Positions 14,876 to 24,122 of a DNA stretch of 64,000 bases are shown piece by piece. The notes beneath the pieces are model-generated. The model was not told the origin of the DNA and made no database searches. It was given only the letters and a program-made list of their open reading frames with translations. The position numbers were made by a program, and so were the translations under genes. The DNA lies in the NCBI GenBank assembly GCA_016792625.1, contig JAEUKK010000096.1, positions 62,001 to 126,000 of the forward strand, written 5' to 3'. The stretch comes from Deltaproteobacteria bacterium (lineage in GTDB: Bacteria > Myxococcota_A > UBA796 > UBA2385). Each line of letters begins with the position of its first letter. Position 1 is the stretch's first letter.

Positions 14876-15418
14876 GGGCGCCGGGAGCACCCCCGGCACC
14901 CGGCCGCGCAGGGACCGCCGGGAAGCGCGCCGTTCAGTGCCAGAAATCGGGGCTAAGTGATTGTTCCCATTCCGGGAAGTGCCGAATTTCGACCACTGAA
15001 CAGGCACGCGCCGATTCACAGCTAAGTCATTGCTCCCATTGGGGAAAGTGACCGTTTTCGGCCCTGTTTCGGGGTCGAATTCGAGCTCCACGCAGGCCCG
15101 TTGTCCACTTCCCTGACGAGGGCTGTCGTCGGGAAGTAGCTGGGGATGGTCTTTGTTGCACTTGGAGGCTGTTTTGAGGCCGAAAGTCACTCCCATGTCC
15201 GCTTCGCCGCAGCACCGCGCGCCTCGGGAAGTGGTCCCTGCACGGCATCCATGCGCTCAAGCGGGCGAACATCGTGCCCTCAACCTGAACGCCCAGGCAG
15301 AGGGGGGCGCGCGCGCATTTTTTGTGGTCCGGGCGGTGCGAATTGGGGGGCCCGCGGGCGATGGACACGGGTGGAGAGCCGCCCGACTGCACGATGGGCT
15401 CCATCGGAGGACCGCAGC
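14876..15418. other. Non-coding region before the excision/integration genes
   Basis: No supported gene lies here, and the base composition is less G+C-rich than its flanks. It contains the paired 40-bp repeats described separately, further GGGAAGTR copies near 15131 and 15225, and an inverted pair ACTTCCC (15107-15113) / GGGAAGT (15131-15137). Open frames on either strand in this stretch have no Shine-Dalgarno and unusual composition, so they are not called. Confidence 0.45.
14952..15060. repeat. Two imperfect 40-bp direct repeats, 69 bp apart
   Basis: Copy 1 is 14952-14991 and copy 2 is 15021-15060. Both begin GCTAAGTNATTGNTCCCATT, continue as GGNAAGTGNC, and end in TTTCG, differing at about 10 positions. 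A weaker match extends upstream (CGCGCCGTTCAG versus CGCGCCGATTCA), so the true unit may approach the 69-bp period. They lie in front of the excisionase-like and integrase genes. Possible roles: recombinase or Xis binding sites, a promoter repeat, or a structured leader. The sequence alone does not decide. Confidence 0.6.
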
Positions 15419-15523
15419 ATGAGCACCGCCACGACCACCGGGGCGTCGACCGCGCCCGGTCAGAGCACCCCCGACGTCCACAGCGTGCGGCCGCAGGCCG
15501 GCGCGCCCGAGGTGCGCCGATGA
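15419..15523 (+). CDS. Very small protein upstream of the excisionase-like gene
   Basis: A 34-codon frame (MSTATTTGASTAPGQSTPDV, then HSVRPQAGAPEVRR). It is supported by a TCGGAGGACC Shine-Dalgarno before ATG 15419 and by an ATGA overlap with the next gene. The product is Thr/Ser/Pro-rich and probably disordered, and may act mainly as a translated leader that couples the two genes. No family. Confidence 0.4.
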   Translation: MSTATTTGASTAPGQSTPDVHSVRPQAGAPEVRR

Positions 15524-15849
15524 GCTGGGCCGAGCTGGAAGACGCGCCGGGTGATGTCGTCGGCCGCAACCTCGCCGCGATCGAGCGCGCGGTCAGCCGG
15601 CGCGAGCAGCTGCGCCGGCCGCTGGGCCCCGACAACCTGGTCACGCTGACCGAGATCTGCGTCGAGCTGCGCGTCGGCAAGCCGGCTGCGCGTGAGCTCG
15701 TCGATGGGCTCGCCTCCTGCCAGCGGGGGAAGGCGCGCCTCTACCGATGGCGCGACGTGGTCGCGGCAGCCTTCGACGAACCCGCCGCCGCCTCGGGCGG
15801 GGACGCGCCGCCCGCGCCTCGGTACGCTGGCCCCCGCGCGAAGCTCTGA
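15520..15849 (+). CDS. Excisionase-like MerR/AlpA-type HTH protein
   Basis: A 109-residue protein starting at ATG 15520 (ATGA overlap). The central part has a compact winged-helix signature of the excisionase/AlpA group: LVTLTEICVELRVGKPAARE, then LVDGLASCQRGKARLYRWRD, VVAAAF. The segment RLYRWRDVVAA corresponds to the short beta-wing followed by a helix that ends such domains. It sits 20 bp before the integrase gene in the same orientation, the usual place for a recombination directionality factor. It would bend attachment-site DNA and bias the integrase toward excision. An alternative is a small transcription factor for int. The function is inferred from fold and position. Confidence 0.6.
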   Translation: MSWAELEDAPGDVVGRNLAAIERAVSRREQLRRPLGPDNLVTLTEICVELRVGKPAARELVDGLASCQRGKARLYRWRDVVAAAFDEPAAASGGDAPPAPRYAGPRAKL

Positions 15850-15868
15850 CCCCACCCGGGAGCGACCG

Positions 15869-17014
15869 ATGAAGACGCCAGCTGGCCCGAGCGGCCGCAA
15901 GCCGACCAAGAAGCCCGCGCCCATCGAGCTCGGCCCGATCACGCTCCGGGCGCTCGACGGCGAAGGCGACGCCTGGCGCTGGCGGGCCGAGTGGTACCCC
16001 GAGGGCGGCGGCGGGAAGATGGTCACCAAGGCCCTCGCCCAGACCCGTGGCGAGCGCATCACCAAGAAGGAGGCGCTCGCCCGCGGCTCGGCGCTCCTGG
16101 CCGCCGGCGCGCACCTCAGCGCCGACGCCCCGAAGAACGCGCCCGCCGAGGTGCGGACCATCCGCGACCTGCTCGAGTGCTGGGTCGGCGCTCAACAGCA
16201 GCGCCCCGACCTTCGCGACGCGACGAAGCTCTCCTACGGCGTTGTCGCGAAGGGGGTGGTGGCCGCTGCCGGCGATGTTCAGCTCGACCGCGTGACGCTG
16301 CGCACCCTGGAGCAGCTGCGGGACAAGCTCGGGCAGAGCTTCGGCCCGACCACGGTCCGGCAGCACCTGGTGATCCTGCGGATCGCCTGGCGGTGGGGCT
16401 TTGAGCTCGGCTTCGTTCCGCGTGAGACCCTGCCCCGCCTCGTCATCAAGATCCCGCCCAAGCTCCGGCACACGCCGGCGCCGGAGGACGTCGCGGCGGT
16501 CCTCGAGCAGCTCAACGGCTGGCACCGGCTCTGCGTGGCGCTGGCGTGGGCCACTGGCGGCCGCCTGGGGGAAGTCGTCCGGGTCCAGTGGTCGGACGTC
16601 GACCTCGAGCGCGCCACCGTGACGGTCTCAGGCAAGACCGGTCCCCGCGTTGTTCCACTAGGCCGGGGCATTCTCGCACGGCTAAGCGAGGTCCCGCCCA
16701 ACGACCGCGTTGGCCCCATTGCCCCTGTCTCGAACGCGAGGGAGGCGCTCACCGGTCGCTTGCGCGAGGCGTGTGTGCGCTCAGGAGTGGTGCCGTTCAC
16801 CGTGCACGGCATGCGGCGCCTCGCCGTCGACCAGATGCTCGCAAGCGGAGTCGACATCGGCACAGCCGCTGCCATCACGGGTCACAGCCCGGCGGTGATG
16901 CTTAGCTTCTACCGTCAAGCCTCGGACGCTGACCGCCGACGGGCGGTGGCATCGGCCGGCCTGGGCGAGCTGCCCGCTGGGCCGGGCAAGGTGCTGAGCT
17001 TCCCCAAGCGGTAA
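15869..17014 (+). CDS. Tyrosine-type site-specific integrase
   Basis: A 381-residue phage integrase. ATG 15869 begins a basic N-terminal arm-binding region. A SAM-like core-binding domain follows (about 95-190, ATKLSYGVVAKGVVAAAGDV to VRQHLVILRIAWRWGFELGF). The catalytic domain (about 205-365) shows the full set: Arg232 (GRLGEVVRV), Lys256 (SGKTGP), His313 and Arg316 (VHGMRRLAVDQML), His339 (ITGHSP) and Tyr348 (SFYRQAS). It is therefore expected to be active. It would integrate and excise the element by strand exchange at att. The gene ends about 255 bp before the host DUF5989 gene, with an inverted-repeat-rich strip between, so the right attachment site should be there. Confidence 0.92.
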   Translation: MKTPAGPSGRKPTKKPAPIELGPITLRALDGEGDAWRWRAEWYPEGGGGKMVTKALAQTRGERITKKEALARGSALLAAGAHLSADAPKNAPAEVRTIRDLLECWVGAQQQRPDLRDATKLSYGVVAKGVVAAAGDVQLDRVTLRTLEQLRDKLGQSFGPTTVRQHLVILRIAWRWGFELGFVPRETLPRLVIKIPPKLRHTPAPEDVAAVLEQLNGWHRLCVALAWATGGRLGEVVRVQWSDVDLERATVTVSGKTGPRVVPLGRGILARLSEVPPNDRVGPIAPVSNAREALTGRLREACVRSGVVPFTVHGMRRLAVDQMLASGVDIGTAAAITGHSPAVMLSFYRQASDADRRRAVASAGLGELPAGPGKVLSFPKR

Positions 17015-17039
17015 GCGCCCGCCCAGCCCTTCAACCGCG

Positions 17040-17064
17040 CCCCTTGGGACCTCCTCCCAAGGGG
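17040..17064 (+). terminator. Hairpin terminator after the integrase gene
   Basis: CCCCTTGGGA, a 5-nt loop CCTCC, then TCCCAAGGGG: a perfect 10-bp stem 26 bp after the integrase stop. The 3' flank CTTGCTTCGTCT is only weakly T-rich, so this is a strong hairpin with an imperfect U tract. Confidence 0.6.
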
Positions 17065-17162
17065 CTTGCTTCGTCTGGGGCGGCGGTCGCTCGGGGCAAG
17101 TGCCTCCACCGCGCCCACCGCCGAGACGGCGCTGCGGGTGCACCTTCCGGGCTCTCCCTGCC

Positions 17163-17225
17163 GGTAGGGCTCTGGTAGGGGCGCGGTCCGTTTGAGCCCC
17201 TACCAGAGCCACCGTTGACCCTACC
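17163..17225. repeat. Inverted-repeat cluster, candidate right attachment site
   Basis: A perfect 15-bp inverted repeat, GGCTCTGGTAGGGGC (17168-17182) and its complement (17196-17210), encloses a 13-nt loop. Two direct GGTAGGG copies (17163-17169, 17174-17180) and two inverse CCCTACC copies (17198-17204, 17219-17225) give four recombinase-like half-sites. It lies between the integrase and the 3' end of the host DUF5989 gene, right where composition changes to AT-rich at 17226-17290. This suits an att core or arm region; the left copy is outside the window. Confidence 0.5.
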
Positions 17226-17270
17226 AAGCAGACACAAGATATTGAAATAGATGAATTACATGCGTCGCAC
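17226..17270. other. AT-rich boundary strip next to the host gene
   Basis: From about 17226 to 17290 the sequence turns abruptly A+T-rich, unlike everything around it, and includes the last codons and stop of the DUF5989 gene. It is the likely junction between element and host, with the crossover possibly in this strip. No coding frame lies here apart from the host gene's end. Confidence 0.4.
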
Positions 17271-17474
17271 TCAAAACACCATATAAATGAACGGCGCGAC
17301 GTACTGCACGCTCTGCAAAAAGACCATCACCAGCCCCAAGGCGAGCAGCACGATCACCAAGGGCAACATCCAGGGTCGTTTGCCCCGCCCCAACATGAGC
17401 AACAAGGCGCCCGCGGTGCCCATGCGGGTGAGCAGGGACTCCATCCGTCCAGGGGTCGGCAGGGGCTCGTTCAT
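17271..17474 (-). CDS. DUF5989-family small membrane protein
   Basis: A 67-residue protein with a GGGAAGGACC Shine-Dalgarno before ATG 17474. The C-terminal half is one hydrophobic helix (WMLPLVIVLLALGLVMVFLQ) followed by SVQYVAPFIYMVF. The pattern W-x-L-P-(I/L)-x-(I/L)-L-L and the terminal APFIY-x-(I/L/V)-F are the hallmark of DUF5989 proteins. These are usually encoded directly after NodU/CmcH-type carbamoyltransferases, often with a SxtJ-like protein, as here (28 bp after the carbamoyltransferase). The role is unknown; a membrane anchor or adaptor for the carbamoylation complex is plausible. The element is inserted just beyond its stop codon, so any SxtJ partner that once followed has been separated. 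The gene end is intact. Confidence 0.85.
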   Translation of the reverse strand: MNEPLPTPGRMESLLTRMGTAGALLLMLGRGKRPWMLPLVIVLLALGLVMVFLQSVQYVAPFIYMVF

Positions 17475-17501
17475 CGGTCCTTCCCTCGGGGTCAGCAGGG
17501 G

Positions 17502-19271
<1,770 letters not shown>

Positions 19272-20036
19272 TCAGGCCTCGCTCTGCAAGCGCAGGCGCA
19301 GCGGGCGAGGGTCGGCGCTCGGGGCCTGCCAGCCGGCCGGCTCGAGCCGCGCGAGCAGGCGGAAGGGGGGGATCAGCAGCGCGTAGAGCAGCGTCAGCCA
19401 CAGCGAGGTCATCAAGTGGCCGATGTCGAGCGAGAGGCGCAGCCAGCCCTCTTTGAGGCGACTCCACCGGATGCGGCGCACGGCCGCCCGCGCCTCAGCC
19501 CCGACCACCGCCGCGGTGCCGGTGGTCGGCGGTGCGCCGGTCAGGCGCTCCAGCTCGTGTTTGCTGTAGGTGACGTGAAAGAGCTCATCTTTGAGGATGA
19601 CCGACAGGGCCGCCTGGGTGTCGGGGTCGGGCAGCCCACGGGCCGCGTAGACCTCGAATTGTTCGACCGCGTCGGCCTCGGCCACGTAGACGAAGGCCAA
19701 GAAGTCGCGCTCACCCAGGCGCTCAAAGAGCGTGCGCCCGCCGATGATGCCGTGCTCGACGATGACCCCGGCTTCGTCCACCCCGGTCTCGGTCGCGCTG
19801 CGGCCGCCCACCGCCCGCGCCCGGGCCTTGAAGACCCCGGCGTGGCGCCACTCGTCGAGGGCGTGGCGGAAGTACTTGCGCCGCAGCTCACGCCGCGGGG
19901 TGGCCTCGCAGGCCGCGAACATGTCGAGCGCGCTGCCCTGCTCGGTGCGCGAGAAGGCCCGCAGCAGGTGGGCCGCGCGGAAGCGCCAGGCGAAGCGGCC
20001 GGTGAGGCCGATCCAGACCTTACGGAGCTGCCCCAT
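19272..20036 (-). CDS. Ferritin-like diiron protein with a membrane segment
   Basis: A 254-residue protein; ATG 20036 overlaps the end of the SGNH gene by 17 nt. Pairs of helices carry diiron-type ligands: Glu in MFAACEATPRRELRRKYF, E-x-x-H in HALDEWRHAGVF, Glu residues in YVAEADAVEQFEVYAARG, and E-x-x-H in ILKDELFHVTYSKHELE. This E...ExxH...E...ExxH spacing is that of ferritin-like carboxylate-bridged enzymes. A hydrophobic stretch near the C-terminus (LTLLYALLIPPFRLLARL) suggests membrane attachment. Such proteins may hydroxylate or desaturate a substrate. The operon, with a carbamoyltransferase immediately following, suggests it prepares a hydroxyl for carbamoylation. That coupling is inference; the fold assignment is good. 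Confidence 0.75.
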   Translation of the reverse strand: MGQLRKVWIGLTGRFAWRFRAAHLLRAFSRTEQGSALDMFAACEATPRRELRRKYFRHALDEWRHAGVFKARARAVGGRSATETGVDEAGVIVEHGIIGGRTLFERLGERDFLAFVYVAEADAVEQFEVYAARGLPDPDTQAALSVILKDELFHVTYSKHELERLTGAPPTTGTAAVVGAEARAAVRRIRWSRLKEGWLRLSLDIGHLMTSLWLTLLYALLIPPFRLLARLEPAGWQAPSADPRPLRLRLQSEA

Positions 20037-22260
20037 CCCGCGCCTCCCGCCGCCGCTGCAGCGCCGCCTTCGCCGGCCCCTCGAGCACCTCGGCCAAGAT
20101 GGCGTGGCCCTCGGGCGCGAGGTGGTTGGAGTCTACCAGCAGCCGCTCCGCCGCACCCGGCTCTTGCAGCGCCCGGGTGAAGCCGAGCTGACCTGCGTCC
20201 ACCCACTCGACGCCTTTGGCCTGCTGGGCGACGAAGCGCTGCTGGGCCTCGCGGTAGGACGCGAGCATGGCGTAGGGCCGGGGCCGGGCCTGCTCGGGGA
20301 TGAGCACCAGCTCGGCGCCCGCGCCCTGCAGGGCGGTGAGCAGGCGGGCGTGGTTCTCCATCGCGTCGTCGACCGGCACCGCCGGCCGGTCCGGCGCCTC
20401 GGCCTTGTCCACGGGCCGGGCCCAGAGCGCCGCGCCGTTGAGCAGCCGGGCCCTCCGCCCGACCCCGAGCAGACCCGTGGCCACCGCCCCGCGGGTGGCC
20501 GCGGCGGCCTCGCGCTCTTTGCGGGTCAGGCCGGCGCTCGAGGTCAGCAGGTCGTTGACCCCCCAATAGGCGAAGACGACGTCAGGGCGGTCGCTCTGCA
20601 GGGCTTTGGCCACCCCGCGCGAAAACGTGTGGCTGTCGCGGCCGCCGTTGGCGAAATTGACCGTGCGCAGGGCAAAACCAGCGGCGCAGAGCCGCTCGTG
20701 CAGCTGGGCCGGGAAGTACATCTCGGGCGTGGCGCCCTCTTGGTAGGCGCCGCCCGCCGCGCTGCCGCCCAGCCACCAGACCACCAGCTTGCCCGCGTCT
20801 GCACCGCAGCGGCCGATCCAGAAGGGCGCGAAGTCATCGACCTCGTCGTTGGCCCCCGCCTCGACCCCGCTCAGGCGCTCGGCCGACCAGGCTTGGTCGA
20901 GGTAGGTCTGGCGGAGCAGGGCCTCGGCACCCAGGGGGAGCGCGAGCAGGCTGAGCAGGAGGGCATCTGCGCCCGGCCGGGCCGCGCGGGCGGCGAGCCG
21001 CGGCGCCTCGGCCCAGAGCAGGAGCAGCTGCCAGAGCAACGCGGGGAGCAGGCCGGCCCCCCAGCCCAAGCCGGCGACCAGCAGCGGCGCGGGGGAGGCG
21101 CGGAGCAGGGCCCCCCAGAGCGCCGCCCCGCTGGCCGCGGCCGCCCGCAGCGGCAGGAGGAGCAGCAGCGCGCCGGGCAGGGCCCAGAGCATCGCCAGCC
21201 CCTCGAGCCCGCGGGCGCCGAGCAGCGCGCAGAGCACCACCAGCCCGACCCAGGCGCGGGCCGGCGCCCGGTCGGCGGCGCCGTCGGGGGCGGCGGGCGC
21301 GGCGAGCAGCCCGGTGGCCAGCAGGCCGCCGGCGAGCAGGGGCAGCAGACTGAGCCCGAGCAGCACGGCGAGCAGCTCACGCGCTGTGGTGCGCACGAGC
21401 ACGAGGCGCTCCACCACCGAGAGCAGCGTGGTGTAGGGCAAGCTCAGCACGAGCGCCGGCAAGGCCAAGCCCAGGACCGCGCCCAGCGCGCCGAGCAGGC
21501 CGCCGCTGGCGAGCAGGCCGGCGCAGAGACCGACCAGGGCGCCGATCCCAGCCACGGCGAGGCGGGCGGCCAGCGGGGGGCCGGCGGCCTCAAAACGGAG
21601 CGCGGCGAGGCTGCTGCCGTCGGCGGCGGTGACGGTGATCTCGTCGAGGAGAACCTCATCCACCTCGTCGGCCGCCTGGCCCGGCTGGCGCACGGCGCTG
21701 AGCTCGAGCGTGCCGCCGCCGTGGCGGGCGACCTCGACCGGGCCCTCGGGGGTCTCGACGAGGTACCGCTCGCCGTCGAGCCAGAGCCGCACGCCCCCGC
21801 CGGTCGGCCGCAGGGGCGTGCCCGGGTGCCCCGAGAAGCCGTCGGGGTGCACCACCACCGGCACCGGATCGGCCATCGAGCCGGCCGGCGGCATGAGCAG
21901 CAGGTTGAGCGGCGCGCTGCCCGGGGCGAGGCGCACCGCCACCGCGCCCACCGCCCGCTCGTCGCGCAGCACGAGCCGGTCGGCCTGCTCAAAAGCGGCG
22001 GGGACCATGTGCAGCGCGCCACCTTCGACGCGCATGCCGCGGGCGTTGAGCGGGTCTTTGAGCGCCGCCACCCGGTGCGGGGTGATGACCGCGAACTCGA
22101 GCTCTTCGAAGCGCGCGCCCCCGCTCAGCCGCTCGAGCAGGGCCGGCGCGCCCGCCGCGCCGAGCACGAGCCCCAGCCCCGCCGCCACCAAGGGCGGCCC
22201 CGGGCGCGGCCCCGCGGGCGGCGCGGCGCGGCTGGGCCCACCGCCCCGCCGCCGGCTCAT
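20020..22260 (-). CDS. Polytopic membrane protein with C-terminal SGNH hydrolase domain
   Basis: ATG 22260 is chosen because it forms an ATGA overlap with the sulfatase stop; an open extension to 22392 is rejected. The product is about 746 residues. After a short basic N-terminus and one hydrophobic helix comes an extracytoplasmic domain (about 40-210). Then come about eight Leu/Ala-rich membrane helices (210-470). The C-terminal SGNH hydrolase has block I as VWWLGGSAAGGAYQ (Ser in the GGS variant of GDS), block III as FAYWGVNDLL and block V as DSNHLAPEGHAI. SGNH enzymes deacylate or acylate sugars and lipids; fused to a membrane domain they often act on exported polysaccharides. Located between the sulfatase-fold and ferritin-like genes. 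Confidence 0.78.
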   Translation of the reverse strand: MSRRRGGGPSRAAPPAGPRPGPPLVAAGLGLVLGAAGAPALLERLSGGARFEELEFAVITPHRVAALKDPLNARGMRVEGGALHMVPAAFEQADRLVLRDERAVGAVAVRLAPGSAPLNLLLMPPAGSMADPVPVVVHPDGFSGHPGTPLRPTGGGVRLWLDGERYLVETPEGPVEVARHGGGTLELSAVRQPGQAADEVDEVLLDEITVTAADGSSLAALRFEAAGPPLAARLAVAGIGALVGLCAGLLASGGLLGALGAVLGLALPALVLSLPYTTLLSVVERLVLVRTTARELLAVLLGLSLLPLLAGGLLATGLLAAPAAPDGAADRAPARAWVGLVVLCALLGARGLEGLAMLWALPGALLLLLPLRAAAASGAALWGALLRASPAPLLVAGLGWGAGLLPALLWQLLLLWAEAPRLAARAARPGADALLLSLLALPLGAEALLRQTYLDQAWSAERLSGVEAGANDEVDDFAPFWIGRCGADAGKLVVWWLGGSAAGGAYQEGATPEMYFPAQLHERLCAAGFALRTVNFANGGRDSHTFSRGVAKALQSDRPDVVFAYWGVNDLLTSSAGLTRKEREAAAATRGAVATGLLGVGRRARLLNGAALWARPVDKAEAPDRPAVPVDDAMENHARLLTALQGAGAELVLIPEQARPRPYAMLASYREAQQRFVAQQAKGVEWVDAGQLGFTRALQEPGAAERLLVDSNHLAPEGHAILAEVLEGPAKAALQRRREARDGAAP

Positions 22261-23951
22261 CGCGGGCCCTCGGCGGTGGGGCCCTCGGCAGACCGAAAGT
22301 CGTAGCCGGTGCGCCGCAGCGCCTCGACCAGGCTGGGGTCGAGCTGCAGCTGCGCGCCGTCTTTGCCGTGCTTGGCGCGGTAGGCCTCCCACCCGGCGCT
22401 GAGCTCGGCGATGACCTCAGGCCGCTCGAGCGCGAGGTTGCGCGTCTGGCCCGGATCGGAGGCCAGGTCGTAGAGGCAGGTGAAGGGCTCACCCGGCGGG
22501 CGGTGGCCGGCCGGCTGCCCTGGGCCGCAGCCCATGTCTTGGCGCAGCAGCGCCCAGGGCGGCTGGATGATCGCGCCCCGGGGCGTGGTGGACTGGGCGC
22601 GGGCCACGCCGCCCTCGATCAGCGTCGCAGCGCGGATCTCGGGCGCGGCGCCCCGCAGCAGGGGCAGGGCCGAGGCGCCGTCGATGCCCGCGGGCGGCAT
22701 CGCGCCCACCAGCTCGAGCACGGTGGGCAGGATGTCGACCTGGCTGAGCAGGGCCGGGCTCACCCCGGCCCCGAGCCCAGGCACCCGCATGAGCAGAGGC
22801 ACGTGCACCACGCTGTCCCAGTAGGCGTCGCCGTGCAGCAGCTCACCGTGGTCACCCAGCGACTCGCCGTGGTCGGCCACCACGATGACGACGGTCTGGC
22901 CCCAGCGGCCCTTGGCCTTGATGCCGTCGAGCAGCAGCTTGAGGTCGTGATCGGCGCGCCGGACGGATTCACCGTAGCTTCGCCACCAGACGGCGAGGCC
23001 CGCCTCGCCCTGGGCGCGGGTCAGCTCTTGCACCTCGTCTTTGGCGACCGGCACGACGCCCTGCTGCTTGGTGCCCCCGGCGTTGCCCGGCAGGTTCTCG
23101 CCCGCGCGGTCGCGGCCCGCCTCGTAGAGCGCGTGGTGCACGCCGGTGGGCTCGCTGGGATCGTCCTCGAGCACGAAGGGGAAGTGCGCCGTGCGGCTGT
23201 GGAACATGAGGAACAGCGGGCGCGGATCGACCCGCCCCGACAAGAACTGCAGGGCCGGGCCCACCGAGCCGCCGCCCGGCCCCACCGCGCCCGGGCCGTG
23301 GCGGCCGTCGGGGGTGTCGCGGGTGGGCATGTTGATGGTCATCGTCTGAAAGCCCCGGTCGAGGCCATAGTCAGGGCGGAAGCCGCTGGGCGCGTCCATG
23401 GTGAAGGCGGCGGTCTCGTAGCCATAGAAGCCCAGCACCTCGGGCAGGGTGGGAATGTCGGCGACCAACCCCTTGTCCCACCCCGTCACGCCGGTCGCGC
23501 TGCCAAAACGGCCGGTGAGCACAGCGGTCAAGCCGGCGAGCGTGAAGGTGCTCGCCGACCAGGCGTTGTCGAAGCGCCAGCCCTCGGCGGCCAGCGCGTC
23601 GAGGGTCGGGGTGCGGCCTTGGCCCGCGGGCAGGCCATAGGCGCCGACATGGTCACGGCGCAGCGAGCACATGGTGATCAGCACCACATCGCAGCCGGGG
23701 CAGGCCGCGGCGGCGTCGGCGGCGGAGCGCTCGGCCGGCGCCGCGTGGGTGAAGGTGCCCGCGCCGGGGGTGGCCAGGCCGGCGGGCGGCGGGGTGGGCC
23801 CGGGCGCGGGGGCGCCGGCGGGGGCCCCGCCCGCGGGGGAGGCGGAGGGCCGCGGCGCGCGGTCGGACCACCACTGCGCGAGGCCGACCGCGACCAGCGC
23901 CACGCCGGCGAGGCCGAGCCCGATGGGGAGGGCGCTGGGGGCGCGGGACAT
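22257..23951 (-). CDS. Sulfatase-fold hydrolase (alkaline phosphatase superfamily), membrane-anchored
   Basis: A 564-residue protein starting at ATG 23951. One N-terminal transmembrane helix (LPIGLGLAGVALVAVGLAQW) and a Pro/Gly linker precede a periplasmic catalytic domain. Core motifs are CDVVLITMCSLRRDHVGAYG, SASTFTLAGLTAVLTGRFG, VIVVADHGESLGDHGELLHG and an HVPLLMR segment. At the position of the sulfatase Cys (C-x-P-x-R-x2-LLTGR) it has Thr (TLAGLTAVLTGR), as do many sulfatase-like proteins without formylglycine, so Thr nucleophile chemistry is expected. The DHGE pair of metal ligands is intact. It could act on sulfate, phosphate or phosphodiester groups; substrate unknown. It heads the leftward operon. 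Confidence 0.82.
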   Translation of the reverse strand: MSRAPSALPIGLGLAGVALVAVGLAQWWSDRAPRPSASPAGGAPAGAPAPGPTPPPAGLATPGAGTFTHAAPAERSAADAAAACPGCDVVLITMCSLRRDHVGAYGLPAGQGRTPTLDALAAEGWRFDNAWSASTFTLAGLTAVLTGRFGSATGVTGWDKGLVADIPTLPEVLGFYGYETAAFTMDAPSGFRPDYGLDRGFQTMTINMPTRDTPDGRHGPGAVGPGGGSVGPALQFLSGRVDPRPLFLMFHSRTAHFPFVLEDDPSEPTGVHHALYEAGRDRAGENLPGNAGGTKQQGVVPVAKDEVQELTRAQGEAGLAVWWRSYGESVRRADHDLKLLLDGIKAKGRWGQTVVIVVADHGESLGDHGELLHGDAYWDSVVHVPLLMRVPGLGAGVSPALLSQVDILPTVLELVGAMPPAGIDGASALPLLRGAAPEIRAATLIEGGVARAQSTTPRGAIIQPPWALLRQDMGCGPGQPAGHRPPGEPFTCLYDLASDPGQTRNLALERPEVIAELSAGWEAYRAKHGKDGAQLQLDPSLVEALRRTGYDFRSAEGPTAEGPR

Positions 23952-24122
23952 CGGGCGCTCGGGGAGGGGGTGGAGGGGCGCAAAGGGGGGGGACCACGAA
24001 CCGCCAACGCGGCCGATTGTGGCGGAGGCGGGGGCGATCCTGCGCCGGGCCCGCCCACCGTTAGTATCCCCGCGGCGGGCCGGCGTTGGCCGCCCGCGCC
24101 ATTCACCCCGCCCCGAGGCCCC

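Noticed and set aside
14876..15196. Open frame on the - strand before the excision genes
   Set aside because: It begins without a ribosome site, runs through the opposite-strand gene at 13985-14875 and its composition changes at the repeats. Not supported.
19732..22305. Open frame of more than 850 codons on the + strand opposite the SGNH membrane hydrolase
   Set aside because: Composition (Gln/Gly/Arg-rich) is that of an antisense shadow; the opposite strand has intact membrane helices and SGNH motifs.
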